Assembly (NCBI RefSeq): GCF_017357225.1
Contig: NZ_CP071604.1
Span: forward strand, 2,917,001-2,981,000
Reading direction: 5' to 3'
DNA length: 64,000 nt
DNA from: Rhizobium binae
GTDB lineage: Bacteria > Pseudomonadota > Alphaproteobacteria > Rhizobiales > Rhizobiaceae
In this document: positions 50,976 through 61,532 of the stretch, piece after piece
Layout of the letters: each line of letters starts with the position of its first letter
Position numbering within the stretch: the first letter of the stretch is position 1
Program-made: the position numbers and the translations under genes
Notes under the pieces: model-generated
Databases searched by the model: none
What the model was told of the DNA's origin: nothing
What the model saw: only the letters and a program-made list of their open reading frames with translations

Positions 50976-51560
50976 CATCGGCCAGAGGCTTACCACCAAA
51001 AGCACCGCCATGGTGATGTTGAACCATTTCAACCGCACCGGATCGGAAAGCCAATCCCTCAGCGCCGAGCCGAAGCCTGCCCAGGTCGAAACGCTCGGCA
51101 CGTTGACGACCGCGAAAGCCAGGCCGACAATCATCACGCTGATGAGATACAGTTCGGGATTGGTATAGGTTGCCATCGCGGTGACCGCCATCACCCAGGC
51201 TTTCGGGTTGACCCACTGGAAGGCGGCCGCTGAAAGGAAGGACATCGGCGCAGCACTGCTCCCGCCTTCGCTCAGCGAACGCGAGGAGGCGATCTTCCAT
51301 GCGATCCAGACGAGATAGGTGCCGCCGGCGAACTTCAGCACCGTATAGACCATGGGCATTGCGTGCAGCAGCGCGCCAAGCCCCAGGCCCACGCCGATCA
51401 GCAGCAAGAAGAAACCGGCGCCGATGCCGAACATATGCGGGATCGTCCTGCGGAAACCGAAATTCACCCCCGACGCGAAGAGCATCATATTGTTCGGCCC
51501 CGGCGTGATCGACGTCGTGAAGGCGAAGAGAACGAGGGCGAAAAAAGTATCCAGCGGCAT
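50967..51560 (-). CDS. LysE-family amino acid translocator
   Basis: A 197-aa exporter with six helices; the N-terminal TTSITPGPNNMMLFASGVNFGFRRTIPHMFG and QWVNPKAWVMAVTAM are the family signatures. Substrate unknown. The TGTCATGGTGACA palindrome 87 bp ahead of the start is identical to the one upstream of the LysN-type aminotransferase gene, suggesting common control. Divergent from the aldo/keto reductase at 51701. Confidence 0.88.
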   Translation of the reverse strand: MPLDTFFALVLFAFTTSITPGPNNMMLFASGVNFGFRRTIPHMFGIGAGFFLLLIGVGLGLGALLHAMPMVYTVLKFAGGTYLVWIAWKIASSRSLSEGGSSAAPMSFLSAAAFQWVNPKAWVMAVTAMATYTNPELYLISVMIVGLAFAVVNVPSVSTWAGFGSALRDWLSDPVRLKWFNITMAVLLVVSLWPMLK

Positions 51561-51646
51561 GCAACCTCCCGAAACCGGCTCTTTTCCGCGGCCTCTGTCA
51601 TTTAGGTCAGCATAACTGCCCTAAACTCTTGATGCCATTACATCAT

Positions 51647-51659
51647 TGTCATGGTGACA
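51647..51659. promoter_or_regulatory. TGTCATGGTGACA palindrome, second copy
   Basis: A 13-bp palindrome between the LysE gene and the divergent aldo/keto reductase gene, identical to 6680-6692. Confidence 0.5.
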
Positions 51660-51700
51660 GGATTACTTGAAAGATAGGAAACGGGCGCAATCTCCTAAAA

Positions 51701-52561
51701 ATGAAAAAAATCATGCAAGATGATCCGATCCCCACTGTCAAATTTCCGAACGGCACGGAAGTGCCGGCGCTTGGCCAGGGAACCTGGGCCATGGGCGAGG
51801 ATGCCGGCCATGCGAAGGCCGAAATGGAAAGCCTGAGAGCCGGCATCGATCTCGGCATGACGCTGATCGACACGGCCGAAATGTATGGCGATGGCGGCGC
51901 CGAGGAGATCGTCGGTCAGGCGATCAAGGGGCGGCGCGACGAGGTCTTCGTTGTCAGCAAGGTCTATCCCTGGAATGCCAGCTTGAAAGGCACGATCGAG
52001 GCCTGCGAGCACAGTCTCGAACGGCTTGGCACCGACCGCATCGATCTCTACCTTCTGCATTGGCGCGGCAGTCATCCGCTGGCCGAGACCGTTGGCGCCT
52101 TCGAAATGCTGAAAGCGTCAGGAAAGATCGGCGCCTGGGGCGTCTCCAACTTCGACACCGACGATATGGAGGAACTCATCGGAGTGCCGGGCGGCGCCAA
52201 CGTCGCCGCCAACCAGGTGCTCTACAATCTTTCCCGCCGCGGCATCGAGTTCGATCTCCTGCCCTGGTGCCAGAGCCGCGGCATTCCCGTGATGGCCTAT
52301 TCGCCGATCGAGCAGGGACATATCCTGCATCATCCCGAACTCATTCACATCGCCAAGGCCTATCAGGCAACCCCCGCGCAGCTGGCGCTCGCCTTCCTGC
52401 TCGAACGCGACGGCGTCATCGTCATCCCGAAGACGTCGAATGCCGAACGCGTGGCGGAGAACCGGGACTGCGTTTCGCTTGAGGTCACCGAAGAGGACTG
52501 GCAGGCGCTGGACGCCGCCTTCCCGCCGCCGGCAAAGAAAAAGCCGTTGGAGATGCTGTGA
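51701..52561 (+). CDS. Aldo/keto reductase (2,5-diketogluconate reductase-like)
   Basis: A 286-aa AKR with tetrad Asp57 and Tyr62 in [12 protein letters not shown], Lys87 in [11 protein letters not shown] and His120 in [10 protein letters not shown]-terminal [18 protein letters not shown] is the cofactor loop. It has the [13 protein letters not shown] start of the YeaE-like group, which reduces methylglyoxal and other small carbonyls. ATG 51701 has no clear Shine-Dalgarno; ATG 51713 is an alternative and closer to the family N-terminus. Confidence 0.87.
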   Translation: MKKIMQDDPIPTVKFPNGTEVPALGQGTWAMGEDAGHAKAEMESLRAGIDLGMTLIDTAEMYGDGGAEEIVGQAIKGRRDEVFVVSKVYPWNASLKGTIEACEHSLERLGTDRIDLYLLHWRGSHPLAETVGAFEMLKASGKIGAWGVSNFDTDDMEELIGVPGGANVAANQVLYNLSRRGIEFDLLPWCQSRGIPVMAYSPIEQGHILHHPELIHIAKAYQATPAQLALAFLLERDGVIVIPKTSNAERVAENRDCVSLEVTEEDWQALDAAFPPPAKKKPLEML

Positions 52562-52645
52562 TCGGCGCGGTCCGCCTCATCGACCTTCCGACATCTTCTC
52601 ACGGCAGGCGAGGCGAAGGGACTGGGTCGCGGCCTCTCGTTTCCC

Positions 52646-52661
52646 CTTCTCCTCGGAGAAG
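52646..52661. repeat. Small hairpin between aldo/keto reductase and ilvH
   Basis: CTTCTC-CTCG-GAGAAG, related in arms to the REP-like element at 5160-5356. It lies between the convergent gene ends and could shield them. Confidence 0.35.
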
Positions 52662-52738
52662 AGATTTGCCGCGCCGTCTCCGTCCCTTGCCAGCTCTTGC
52701 CTGGCACGCAACACCGAGGAAGGGATGAAGCTTGAGCC

Positions 52739-53311
52739 TCACATCCCCTGCGCGCCGCGGTTCATCGCCGCAATACCGGTACGGCAGACCTCGATCAGGC
52801 CGAGCGGCTTCATGATCGCCACGAACTGGTCGATCTTCGACGACTTGCCGGTGATCTCCAGAATGAAGTGATCAATCGTCGCATCCACCACCTTGGCGTG
52901 GAAGGCGTCGGCAAGCCGCAGCGTCTCGGCGCGCGTCTCGCCCTCGCCGATGACCTTGACCAGCGCCACTTCACGCTCGATCGGTCGTTCCTGGCCGAGC
53001 TCGCGGGCGCGCACCGTCAGGTCGACGACGCGATGCACCGGCACGATGCGATCGAGCTGCGCCTTGATCTGCTCCAGCACGTGCGGCGTGCCGCGCGTGA
53101 CGATGGTGATGCGCGAAAGATGCGCCTGATGCTCCGTCTCCGAAACCGTCAGGCTTTCGATATTGTAGCCGCGGCCGGAGAACAGGCCGATGACGCGGGC
53201 AAGGACACCCGGCTCGTTATCGACGAGCACCGAGAGCGTATGGCTTTCGACCGCCGTCGTTTCCGGCGAGATGAAGTAGGCAGAGCCGGTGGGCTGAAGA
53301 TGTGCGTTCAT
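52739..53311 (-). CDS. ilvH: Acetolactate synthase, small (regulatory) subunit
   Basis: A 190-aa ACT-domain protein: HTLSVLVDNEPGVLARVIGLFSGRGYNIESLTV (about 24-56) with the valine-binding surface, RITIVTRG, and the C-terminal domain REVALVKV, FILEITGKSSKIDQFVAIMKPLGLIEVCRTG. It stimulates the large subunit and confers valine feedback inhibition. AGGAA lies 9 nt ahead of ATG 53311; the gene follows ilvI by 22 bp on the same transcript. Confidence 0.95.
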   Translation of the reverse strand: MNAHLQPTGSAYFISPETTAVESHTLSVLVDNEPGVLARVIGLFSGRGYNIESLTVSETEHQAHLSRITIVTRGTPHVLEQIKAQLDRIVPVHRVVDLTVRARELGQERPIEREVALVKVIGEGETRAETLRLADAFHAKVVDATIDHFILEITGKSSKIDQFVAIMKPLGLIEVCRTGIAAMNRGAQGM

Positions 53312-53333
53312 GGTCTGGGTTCCTACCTTATGA

Positions 53334-55124
<1,791 letters not shown>

Positions 55125-55185
55125 CTGTCTGTTCCGTTTGATGCTGGGATTTGCGTTTGTGGCCGGAAGCCCGAAATTCGGGCAC

Positions 55186-55208
55186 AAAAAAAGGCCCCGG
55201 AGGAGCCT
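55186..55208 (-). terminator. Attenuator terminator of ilvIH leader
   Basis: On the minus strand AGGCTCC-TCC-GGGGCCT followed by TTTTTTT: a 7-bp stem with one G-T pair, 3-nt loop and 7-base T-run, 62 bp before the ilvI ATG and 34 bp after the leader peptide's stop. Confidence 0.8.
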
Positions 55209-55216
55209 GTCATCTA

Positions 55217-55264
55217 GCGCATGGGTGGCTGTCGCCGGATGGTTACACCATCCTGCCCATGCGC
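55217..55264 (-). other. Leader hairpin between peptide and terminator
   Basis: GCGCATGGG (minus strand 55264-55256) pairs with CCCATGCGC (55225-55217); inside it GGATGGT pairs with ACCATCC around the leader stop codon. It overlaps the last codons of the leader peptide, so its folding depends on ribosome position, as for pause or anti-terminator stems. I could not define a unique alternative pairing with the terminator. Confidence 0.6.
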
Positions 55265-55299
55265 TTTCCCACCACGATAAGAGCCGTTGCGATTTTCAT
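55243..55299 (-). CDS. ilvIH leader peptide
   Basis: An 18-codon frame reading MKIATALIVVGKRMGRMV, with codons ATC, CTT, ATC, GTG, GTG for Ile, Leu, Ile, Val, Val in positions 3-10: the products controlled by the operon. Placed between the promoter region and an intrinsic terminator ahead of ilvI, it fits ribosome-mediated attenuation: shortage of charged tRNAs would stall the ribosome in the control codons. No strong Shine-Dalgarno is seen ahead of it. Confidence 0.7.
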   Translation of the reverse strand: MKIATALIVVGKRMGRMV

Positions 55300-55398
55300 G
55301 GCCGGAAGTGATAGACAGAAAATTTTGCAGCGTCAACGCATGCCGCAATAAAAAACTGCCCGACGCCCTCGCCCTGAAAACCGATAGGATGAAGGATT

Positions 55399-55427
55399 TG
55401 TTAAAGGATCGACATTATCCTTTAACA
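55399..55427. promoter_or_regulatory. Perfect 11-bp inverted repeat upstream of HerA-like gene
   Basis: TGTTAAAGGAT (55399-55409) and ATCCTTTAACA (55417-55427) are exact complements around a 7-bp spacer, ending 19 bp before the start codon of the ATPase gene. Could be an operator or an mRNA hairpin controlling translation. Confidence 0.5.
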
Positions 55428-55446
55428 CTACCGCAGGGAGTAGCCT

Positions 55447-57486
55447 TTGCTCAACAACGACTTGCGCATGTCAGGCACGGCAGGCCAGCACGATCGACGC
55501 GACGGCGATGCGCCGGGGAATCGCTTTCTCGGCCGGGTCGTTGCATGCAGCGGATCCCGGGCCACGATTGCCGCCGTCGCTGTAGAGGGCGGCACCGATC
55601 TGACCGAACTCTGGTCCGTCGGCCGGCTGATTTCGATCAGCGTCGGCCGCAACCGCGTCGTTGCCCTTGTCTACTCCATGAATACCGGCACCCACGCCTG
55701 GAGCGAAGGTGAGGATAATAATTTCAGGATTGAGACGGAGTTGCTCGGCGAAGTTCGCGTCGACGAGGACGGGCGCGAGGAATTCTCGACCGGCATCTCG
55801 CGTTATCCCTATCTCGGCGCCATCGCTCACCGCATCCGCGCCGCGGATCTGATGCGCATCTACGATGCCGGAACGGGTACGACCGCCGTCATCGGCAAGC
55901 TGACTCAGGACGAAACCATCGATGCGGCGATCCACATCCCATCGATGCTCTCCAAGCATTTCGCCGTCGTCGGCTCCACCGGCGTCGGCAAATCGACGGC
56001 CGTCTCTTTGCTGCTGCACAAGGCGATCGCGTCCAACCCGAAACTGCGTGTGCTGATCCTCGATCCGCACAATGAATTCGCCGCCGCCTTTCCAAAGCAC
56101 GCCGTCACCATCGATACCGATACGCTCGACCTGCCCTTCTGGCTGATGCGGCTTGAGGAATTTGCCGAAGTCGTCTTCCGCGGCCGCCCGCCGGTGCCGG
56201 AAGAGCTCGATATGCTGCGTGACATCATGCCGGAGGCAAAGCGCGCCTTCCGCGGCAGCGACAACTCGCTGGTGCGGCGCACGACGGAAAAAAGCTCGAT
56301 CACCGCCGATACGCCGGTTCCCTATCGTATGGCTGATCTCCTGGCCCTGATCGACGAGCGCATCGGCCGCCTCGAGGGGCGTACGGAAAAACCCTTCCTG
56401 CGTTCGCTGAAGATGCGCTTGATCGCAGCGATCAACGATCCGCGCTATCACTTCATGTTCTCCAACAACACGATCAGCGACACGATCACCGAGACCATCG
56501 CACAGATCTTCCGCATCCCCGGCGACAACCGACCGATCTGCACCTTCCAGCTCGCCGGCATCCCCTCCGAAGTGGTCAATTCGGTCGCCTCCGTGCTCTG
56601 CCGCATGGCCTTCGAGGTGGCGCTGTGGAGCGACGGCGCCATCCACATGCTCGTCGTCTGCGAGGAAGCGCACCGGTATATCCCCTCCGATCCCAGCCTC
56701 GGCTTCATGCCGACGCGCCAGGCAATCGCCCGCATCGCCAAGGAAGGCCGCAAATACGGCGTCTCGCTTGGGATCATCACCCAGCGGCCGGGCGAGCTCG
56801 ACCAGACGATCCTGTCGCAGTGCTCGACGCTGTTCGCCATGCGCCTGGCCAACGACCGCGACCAGGAAATTATCCGCTCGGCCATCCCGAATTCGTCGAT
56901 CTCGACGACGAGCTTCATCTCCTCGATCGGCAATGGCGAGGCAATCGCCTTCGGCGAGGCGATCAGCGTGCCAATGCGCATGCGCTTTTCCCGCGTCGAC
57001 GAAAATCTGCTGCCGAAGGCGGCAAGCGCCAACAGCAAGCACAGCGAGGAAGATCCGGATACGGTCGATCTGCGCAAGATCGTCACCCGCATGCGGGCGG
57101 TGACGGTCGCACCCGACATTTCCAATTTCCAGCAGAGCTTCGGCGGGCCGATGGCAGGTTCCGATGAGGCGAATGACACCGAGGAGCTTCTCGAGGCCAA
57201 GCCTTACGCACAGCCTCCACCGCCCTCGCCACCGCCGGCTTCAACACCGCTCGAATCCTACCGGCGCGAACTGCTGCCGCAGACGCCGCGGCTGGACCCC
57301 GCCGCAACTCCATCTGTCGATCCGCGGCTCGATGCGCTGCGCCGCGAGATGCGCCGCGAGGAACCGATTTTTCCGCGGCCTGCGCCGCAGCCGGACCAAC
57401 CGGCCATCACCCGCCGTGAACCCGGCGCGTCGCTGCGCGAAAGCATTCTGAAAAAGCCGCTGAGCAGCCTTTACAACAAGGACTAA
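55447..57486 (+). CDS. HerA-type DUF87 ATPase (FtsK-HerA superfamily)
   Basis: A 679-aa hexameric-type ATPase. N-terminal HAS-barrel-like beta domain (LGRVVACSGSRATIAAVAVEG, about 28-130); Walker A GSTGVGKST (176-184); VLILDPHNEFAAAF; Walker B-like MLVVCEEAHRYIPSD; IAKEGRKYGVSLGIITQRPGELDQTIL with the sensor and arginine-finger region. Pro-rich low-complexity tail (about 590-640). A TTG start at 55447 is chosen because GGGAG stands 6-7 nt ahead; ATG 55468 has none. No NurA nuclease, Sir2 or other defence partner is adjacent, so a general DNA-processing role is more likely than a defence module. Its end overlaps the next gene by 4 nt (convergent). Confidence 0.85.
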   Translation: MLNNDLRMSGTAGQHDRRDGDAPGNRFLGRVVACSGSRATIAAVAVEGGTDLTELWSVGRLISISVGRNRVVALVYSMNTGTHAWSEGEDNNFRIETELLGEVRVDEDGREEFSTGISRYPYLGAIAHRIRAADLMRIYDAGTGTTAVIGKLTQDETIDAAIHIPSMLSKHFAVVGSTGVGKSTAVSLLLHKAIASNPKLRVLILDPHNEFAAAFPKHAVTIDTDTLDLPFWLMRLEEFAEVVFRGRPPVPEELDMLRDIMPEAKRAFRGSDNSLVRRTTEKSSITADTPVPYRMADLLALIDERIGRLEGRTEKPFLRSLKMRLIAAINDPRYHFMFSNNTISDTITETIAQIFRIPGDNRPICTFQLAGIPSEVVNSVASVLCRMAFEVALWSDGAIHMLVVCEEAHRYIPSDPSLGFMPTRQAIARIAKEGRKYGVSLGIITQRPGELDQTILSQCSTLFAMRLANDRDQEIIRSAIPNSSISTTSFISSIGNGEAIAFGEAISVPMRMRFSRVDENLLPKAASANSKHSEEDPDTVDLRKIVTRMRAVTVAPDISNFQQSFGGPMAGSDEANDTEELLEAKPYAQPPPPSPPPASTPLESYRRELLPQTPRLDPAATPSVDPRLDALRREMRREEPIFPRPAPQPDQPAITRREPGASLRESILKKPLSSLYNKD

Positions 57487-58397
57487 GCCTTCCGCCCGCT
57501 CTCCAGAGCGATCAGCGGCTCGACGACATCGAGCACACGCTGGCGGTCCGCTGACTTCAGCGGCAAAAGCGGTCGCGGAAGCTCCGCCCGAGCGAGTGCG
57601 AGATGCTCGAGCAGCAGATAGACCACGCGGATGCTTCCGAATGCCTTGAAGGTTTGCCATAGCGGTTCGAAGAGCTTATCGAGCCGGCGTGCCTCATCGA
57701 CGTCTCCGGCCGTGGCGGCCCTGGTCAGACTGAGAGCCGTGCGCGGCAACAAACCGCCGATGACACTGTACCAGGCGTCCGCGCCGCAAAGCAGCGCATC
57801 GGCCGCGCCCCAATCGCCGCTGTAGCCGATCGCCAGATCGGTCTTTTCCCGCAAGGCCGCAAGCTCCCCTGGCAAATCGCCGTCAACGGGCAGCGGCATC
57901 TTAACCGCCCTGATCGTTTCGATATCGCAGAGGCGCTGCAGAAGCTCCCGGCCGAAGGTGAAATGGGTCGTGCCGGGATTGTTGTAGATGCAGACCGGCA
58001 GCTTCGTTGCCTTCGCGACCGCCAGGAAATGCTGATAGGCTTCTTCCTGCGTCAGCGGCGTATAGGAGACCGGCGCCAGCAGAAGAGCATCCGCACCGGC
58101 CGCCTCGGCATCCCTGGCAAGATCCACGGCGTGGTCCGTTCTGAGAGCCCCGGCCCCGACGATGAGAGGAATACGGCCGGCGACGCATTGAGCCGCGGCC
58201 TTTACGGCGCGCAACCGCTCCTCGCGCGTGAGGTAAGCATAGATCCCGGTGCTGCCGAGAAGCCCGATAGAGGCGACGCCCGCCTCGCACAAGCGTTCAA
58301 GAAGGCGGCCGAGGGCGTCGGTATCGACGCGGCCGTCGATGCTCGCAGGCGTTGGCGGAAAGGCCGAAAGGCCGTGAAAGGGCGAAGCCGAGGACAT
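57483..58397 (-). CDS. Dihydrodipicolinate synthase/N-acetylneuraminate lyase-family aldolase
   Basis: A 304-aa TIM-barrel lyase. Tyr138 in VCIYNNPGTTHF and the Schiff-base Lys166 in IRAVKMPLP are present, with GLLGSTGIYAYLTREERLRAV in place of the canonical GTTGE phosphate/carboxylate loop. This variation and divergence indicate a catabolic 2-keto-acid aldolase or dehydratase rather than DapA itself. Precedes the LysE gene position on the same strand by 20 bp (LysE upstream), so they may be cotranscribed. AGGA lies ahead of ATG 58397. Confidence 0.83.
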   Translation of the reverse strand: MSSASPFHGLSAFPPTPASIDGRVDTDALGRLLERLCEAGVASIGLLGSTGIYAYLTREERLRAVKAAAQCVAGRIPLIVGAGALRTDHAVDLARDAEAAGADALLLAPVSYTPLTQEEAYQHFLAVAKATKLPVCIYNNPGTTHFTFGRELLQRLCDIETIRAVKMPLPVDGDLPGELAALREKTDLAIGYSGDWGAADALLCGADAWYSVIGGLLPRTALSLTRAATAGDVDEARRLDKLFEPLWQTFKAFGSIRVVYLLLEHLALARAELPRPLLPLKSADRQRVLDVVEPLIALESGRKA

Positions 58398-58417
58398 GGC
58401 ACGATCCTGAAAAAGAA

Positions 58418-59032
58418 TCAGGTTGAGAAGAGCAGACGCGATCCGGCGCCCGCGAAGAACACCGCGAGGCTTGCCTCGATCCAGCGGCGCGCCCTGGCAT
58501 AGCCGCGCACCATCGGCGCTGTCGAAAACAGCAGGGCATAACCGGCGAATATCGTTATCCCAAGCAGCACGCAGCCACCGAACGCCGTCACCGCCATCTC
58601 GGGCGAAGCGCCCGGTTTGAGGCCGAGCGACATTATCGCGACCCAGGCCAGAACCGCTTTGGGGTTTCCGAGATGCATCAGTATCCCACGGCGGTAGAGC
58701 CCGCCGAAGTTGGTCGACGGCCGGGTTAGTTCGCGTGCCGGCGCATCCGCGGCAGCGGCCGAGCGAGCCGCTCTCCAGGCGAGCCAGAGAAGGTAAACTC
58801 CGCCCGCGATCTTGAGGAATAACAGGGCATGAGCATAGCGTACGAGGAGTGTCGAAATGCCGGTGACGGCAATCAGTCCCCAACATGTCGACATCGTTAT
58901 CACGCCGGCGGCAAGCGCCAGGGCCGGTCGGCGCCCTTGGCTCATCGCGACGTTCATGATCGCCATGTTGCTCGGTCCCGGGCTTCCGGCTGCGATGATA
59001 TAGGCGATATAGACGACGAGAAGATCCTGCAT
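58418..59032 (-). CDS. LysE-family amino acid exporter
   Basis: A 204-aa six-helix exporter: YIIAAGSPGPSNMAIMNVAMSQGRRPALALAAG and GILMHLGNPKAVLAWVAIMSLGL. ATG 59032 follows the family N-terminus; the frame continues to 59098. Divergent from the MocR regulator at 59113, a common pairing in which the MocR protein controls the exporter. Downstream aldolase gene lies 20 bp after its stop. Confidence 0.87.
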   Translation of the reverse strand: MQDLLVVYIAYIIAAGSPGPSNMAIMNVAMSQGRRPALALAAGVITMSTCWGLIAVTGISTLLVRYAHALLFLKIAGGVYLLWLAWRAARSAAAADAPARELTRPSTNFGGLYRRGILMHLGNPKAVLAWVAIMSLGLKPGASPEMAVTAFGGCVLLGITIFAGYALLFSTAPMVRGYARARRWIEASLAVFFAGAGSRLLFST

Positions 59033-59112
59033 GTCCGCTTTCCAGAAGTCGCTGATGCCTTCCTTCTCTTCCAAAATTGGTTCATCATGAAGCGCCATTT
59101 TAAAGAATCGTC

Positions 59113-60603
59113 ATGGACCATTTTGCGATGTCGAAGCGGCGGGCCACCATCGAAATTCCGTCTCTCCACGGGATCGACAGAACGGCCCATGTCGGCCGCC
59201 GGCTTGCGCAGGCCCTGCGGAACGCCATTGCCCGCGGCGAACTGAGGCCGGGCGAGCGCCTCCCTTCGACGCGTAGCCTTGCCGCCTCTTTGAAGATCGC
59301 CCGCGGCACCGTCGTCGAAGCCTTCGACCAGTTGACCGCCGAAGGCTATCTCGAAGCGAGAGTGGGAGCTGGAACACGTGTTGCCGGCGCCCTGACGGAC
59401 ATGGCGCCGGCACTGCCGCCGCCGCCCGTGCCGGTGGCCGCAGAGACGATCGACCTGCCTGCCCCGGCTGCACGGCTGATATCGATCGCCCGTGCGCTGA
59501 CCCCGCACCCGCCCATTCCCTTCGCCATCGCCGTGCCCTCGTCCGGCGTCGCCCCCGACGACAATTGGCGCCGTCTCGGAAATCGAATGCGCGCGTCAAG
59601 ACAGGCCGCACCCTCGGGCTACCACGATCCGATGGGTGTGCTCGAACTGCGCATCGCCATCGCCGACCACGTCCGCCGCTCACGGGCCGTTCATTGCGAG
59701 CCCGAGCAGGTCATCGTTACGTCAGGCACGCAGCAGGGCCTCTATATGGCTGGCCGGGTTCTTCTGTCGCATGACGACCCGGTATGGGCCGAGGATCCGG
59801 CTTATCCCGGCCTGACGGCGGTGCTCGACGATCTTGGCGTGCGGACGCATCGAATCCCAGTCGACGCACAGGGAATGAATGTGGAACGCGGCCTCGAACT
59901 ATGTCCGGGAGCGCGCGCCGCATTCGTCACCCCTTCGCACCAGTATCCGGTCGGCATGCCACTCAGCATGGCGCGGCGCAACACTCTGATCGCCTGGGCC
60001 GACCAGAACCAAGCCTGGATCGTGGAGGACGACTACGACAGCGAACTGCGTTATGCCGGACACCCTTTTCCCTCCATGCAGGGACTGCGTCCGTCGCGCG
60101 TCATCTATCTCGGCACCTTCAGCAAAGTGCTCTTTCCGTCGTTGCGGCTCGGTTACGTCATCGCCCCAGCGCCACTCGCAGAAGCCTTCGCCGGCGCACG
60201 CGCCATTCTTGACCGGCATTCGCCGATATCAGAACAGCATGTTCTCGCCGCCTATATGAGGGAAGGTCATTTCGAGGCGCATATCAGGCGCATTCGCGGC
60301 CTCTATGCCGAACGCCGCGCTGTTCTGCTGGCCGCGCTCGAGGGGGTTCTGCCGGAAGGGTGCCATGTTCAGCCAACCGATCAGGGCATGCACATCCTTC
60401 TATGGCTGCCCGAGGAAGCCGACGACGTGCGCCTGGCAGCGAGCGCCCTTTCGGCCGGCCTCGCAGTGCGGGCGATCTCACCTATGTATGGCACGCTGCC
60501 GGCACGTCCCGGCCTGATGCTGGGTTTCGGCGGTTTTCCAGCGGCGCAGTTGCAGGCGGCGGTGGGCGAACTCGCTAAACTGCTGCAGGTGCGAGGCGCG
60601 TGA
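59113..60603 (+). CDS. MocR/PdxR-family transcriptional regulator (GntR HTH plus aminotransferase domain)
   Basis: A 496-aa protein: winged helix at 25-90 (VGRRLAQALRNAIARGELRPGERLPSTR, SLAASLKIARGTVVEAFDQLTAEGYLEARVGAGT), linker rich in Pro (98-120), then a fold-type I aminotransferase domain with VTSGTQQGLYMAGRVLL, Asp307 in VEDDYDSELRY and PLP Lys338 in GTFSKVLFPSLRLG. It binds PLP or PLP-amino acid adducts. ATGGACCAT at its own start codon is a small palindrome that may be part of its operator. Probably regulates the divergent LysE/aldolase genes. Confidence 0.92.
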   Translation: MDHFAMSKRRATIEIPSLHGIDRTAHVGRRLAQALRNAIARGELRPGERLPSTRSLAASLKIARGTVVEAFDQLTAEGYLEARVGAGTRVAGALTDMAPALPPPPVPVAAETIDLPAPAARLISIARALTPHPPIPFAIAVPSSGVAPDDNWRRLGNRMRASRQAAPSGYHDPMGVLELRIAIADHVRRSRAVHCEPEQVIVTSGTQQGLYMAGRVLLSHDDPVWAEDPAYPGLTAVLDDLGVRTHRIPVDAQGMNVERGLELCPGARAAFVTPSHQYPVGMPLSMARRNTLIAWADQNQAWIVEDDYDSELRYAGHPFPSMQGLRPSRVIYLGTFSKVLFPSLRLGYVIAPAPLAEAFAGARAILDRHSPISEQHVLAAYMREGHFEAHIRRIRGLYAERRAVLLAALEGVLPEGCHVQPTDQGMHILLWLPEEADDVRLAASALSAGLAVRAISPMYGTLPARPGLMLGFGGFPAAQLQAAVGELAKLLQVRGA

Positions 60604-60635
60604 CCGCACCCGAAGGGTAGGCCCGGGCTTACGCA

Positions 60636-61532
60636 TTATAGGGCCAGCCGCTCCCAGCTCTCGTCCATCTGATTGCGGAACCAGGTCATTTGCCGCTTGG
60701 CATATTGCCGTGTCGCCGCAGCCCCCTTCTCCAGCACTTCCTCGCGCGTCATCTCGCCCGTCAGCATCGCCACGATCTGCGACACCCCGATGGCCTTCAT
60801 GACAGGCGCCTCCAGCGGCAGGCCGAGGGCAAGCAGCGCCCTCACCTCGTCTTCGGCACCCTGCTGCAGCATTTTTTCAAATCGACCATTGATGCGGGCG
60901 TGCAGCACCGCCCGGTCCGGCAGAACGACGATCTTTCGGGCATTGTCAGCGTCGATCACCACAGGCCCGGACCGCCCCTGAAAATCGGCGATCGACCGTC
61001 CCGTCGCTTTGATCACCTCGAGCGCCCGGACGATGCGCTGCCCGTCCTGGCGGTTGAGACCTCCCGACATGGCAGGATCGATTGCAGCAAGTTCGGCATA
61101 GAGCCCCGCCGGCCCCTCCGCAACCAGCCGCGTCCTAAGTTCATCCCGCAGTTCTTCCGGGATCTCCGGCATGTCGGAGAGGCCGCCGGTCAGTGCCTTG
61201 AAATAGAGCCCCGTGCCGCCGACGAAGACCGGGAGCTGCCCGGCGGCTTTCAGTGCCGGCAACAGCGCCGAGACATCGCGCAGCCAGGCGCCGGTGGAAT
61301 AGGCTGCCCCTGCCGGCACGTGGCCGTAAAGATGATGCGGCACGCCTTGCATCTCCTCTTCCGACGGGCGCGCGGTCAGCACCCGCAAGGTGTCGTAGAC
61401 CTGCATGCTGTCGGCATTGACGACCGCGCCGCCATGGCGCTTGGCCAATTCGACGGCGAGCGCGGACTTGCCGCTGGCGGTCGGCCCGGTTATCAGGATC
61501 GCGTTCTCTACGCTCAGAAGGTTTTCCATCAT
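60636..61532 (-). CDS. miaA: tRNA dimethylallyltransferase
   Basis: A 298-aa enzyme that adds dimethylallyl to A37 of tRNAs reading U-starting codons. P-loop GPTASGKS (16-23), DSMQVYDTL, VPHHLYGHV, VGGTGLYFKALTGGLSDMPEIP, and QYAKRQMTWFRNQ near the C-terminus. Start at 61532 or 61529 (adjacent ATGs). The start codon at 61532 overlaps the divergent serB ATG (61531-61533), so no intergenic promoter exists. Confidence 0.96.
   Translation of the reverse strand: MMENLLSVENAILITGPTASGKSALAVELAKRHGGAVVNADSMQVYDTLRVLTARPSEEEMQGVPHHLYGHVPAGAAYSTGAWLRDVSALLPALKAAGQLPVFVGGTGLYFKALTGGLSDMPEIPEELRDELRTRLVAEGPAGLYAELAAIDPAMSGGLNRQDGQRIVRALEVIKATGRSIADFQGRSGPVVIDADNARKIVVLPDRAVLHARINGRFEKMLQQGAEDEVRALLALGLPLEAPVMKAIGVSQIVAMLTGEMTREEVLEKGAAATRQYAKRQMTWFRNQMDESWERLAL

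Noticed and set aside
55447..57486. HerA-like gene as part of a known anti-phage system
   Set aside because: Neighbours are ilvIH and an aldolase; no nuclease, Sir2, or other defence gene lies within several kilobases.
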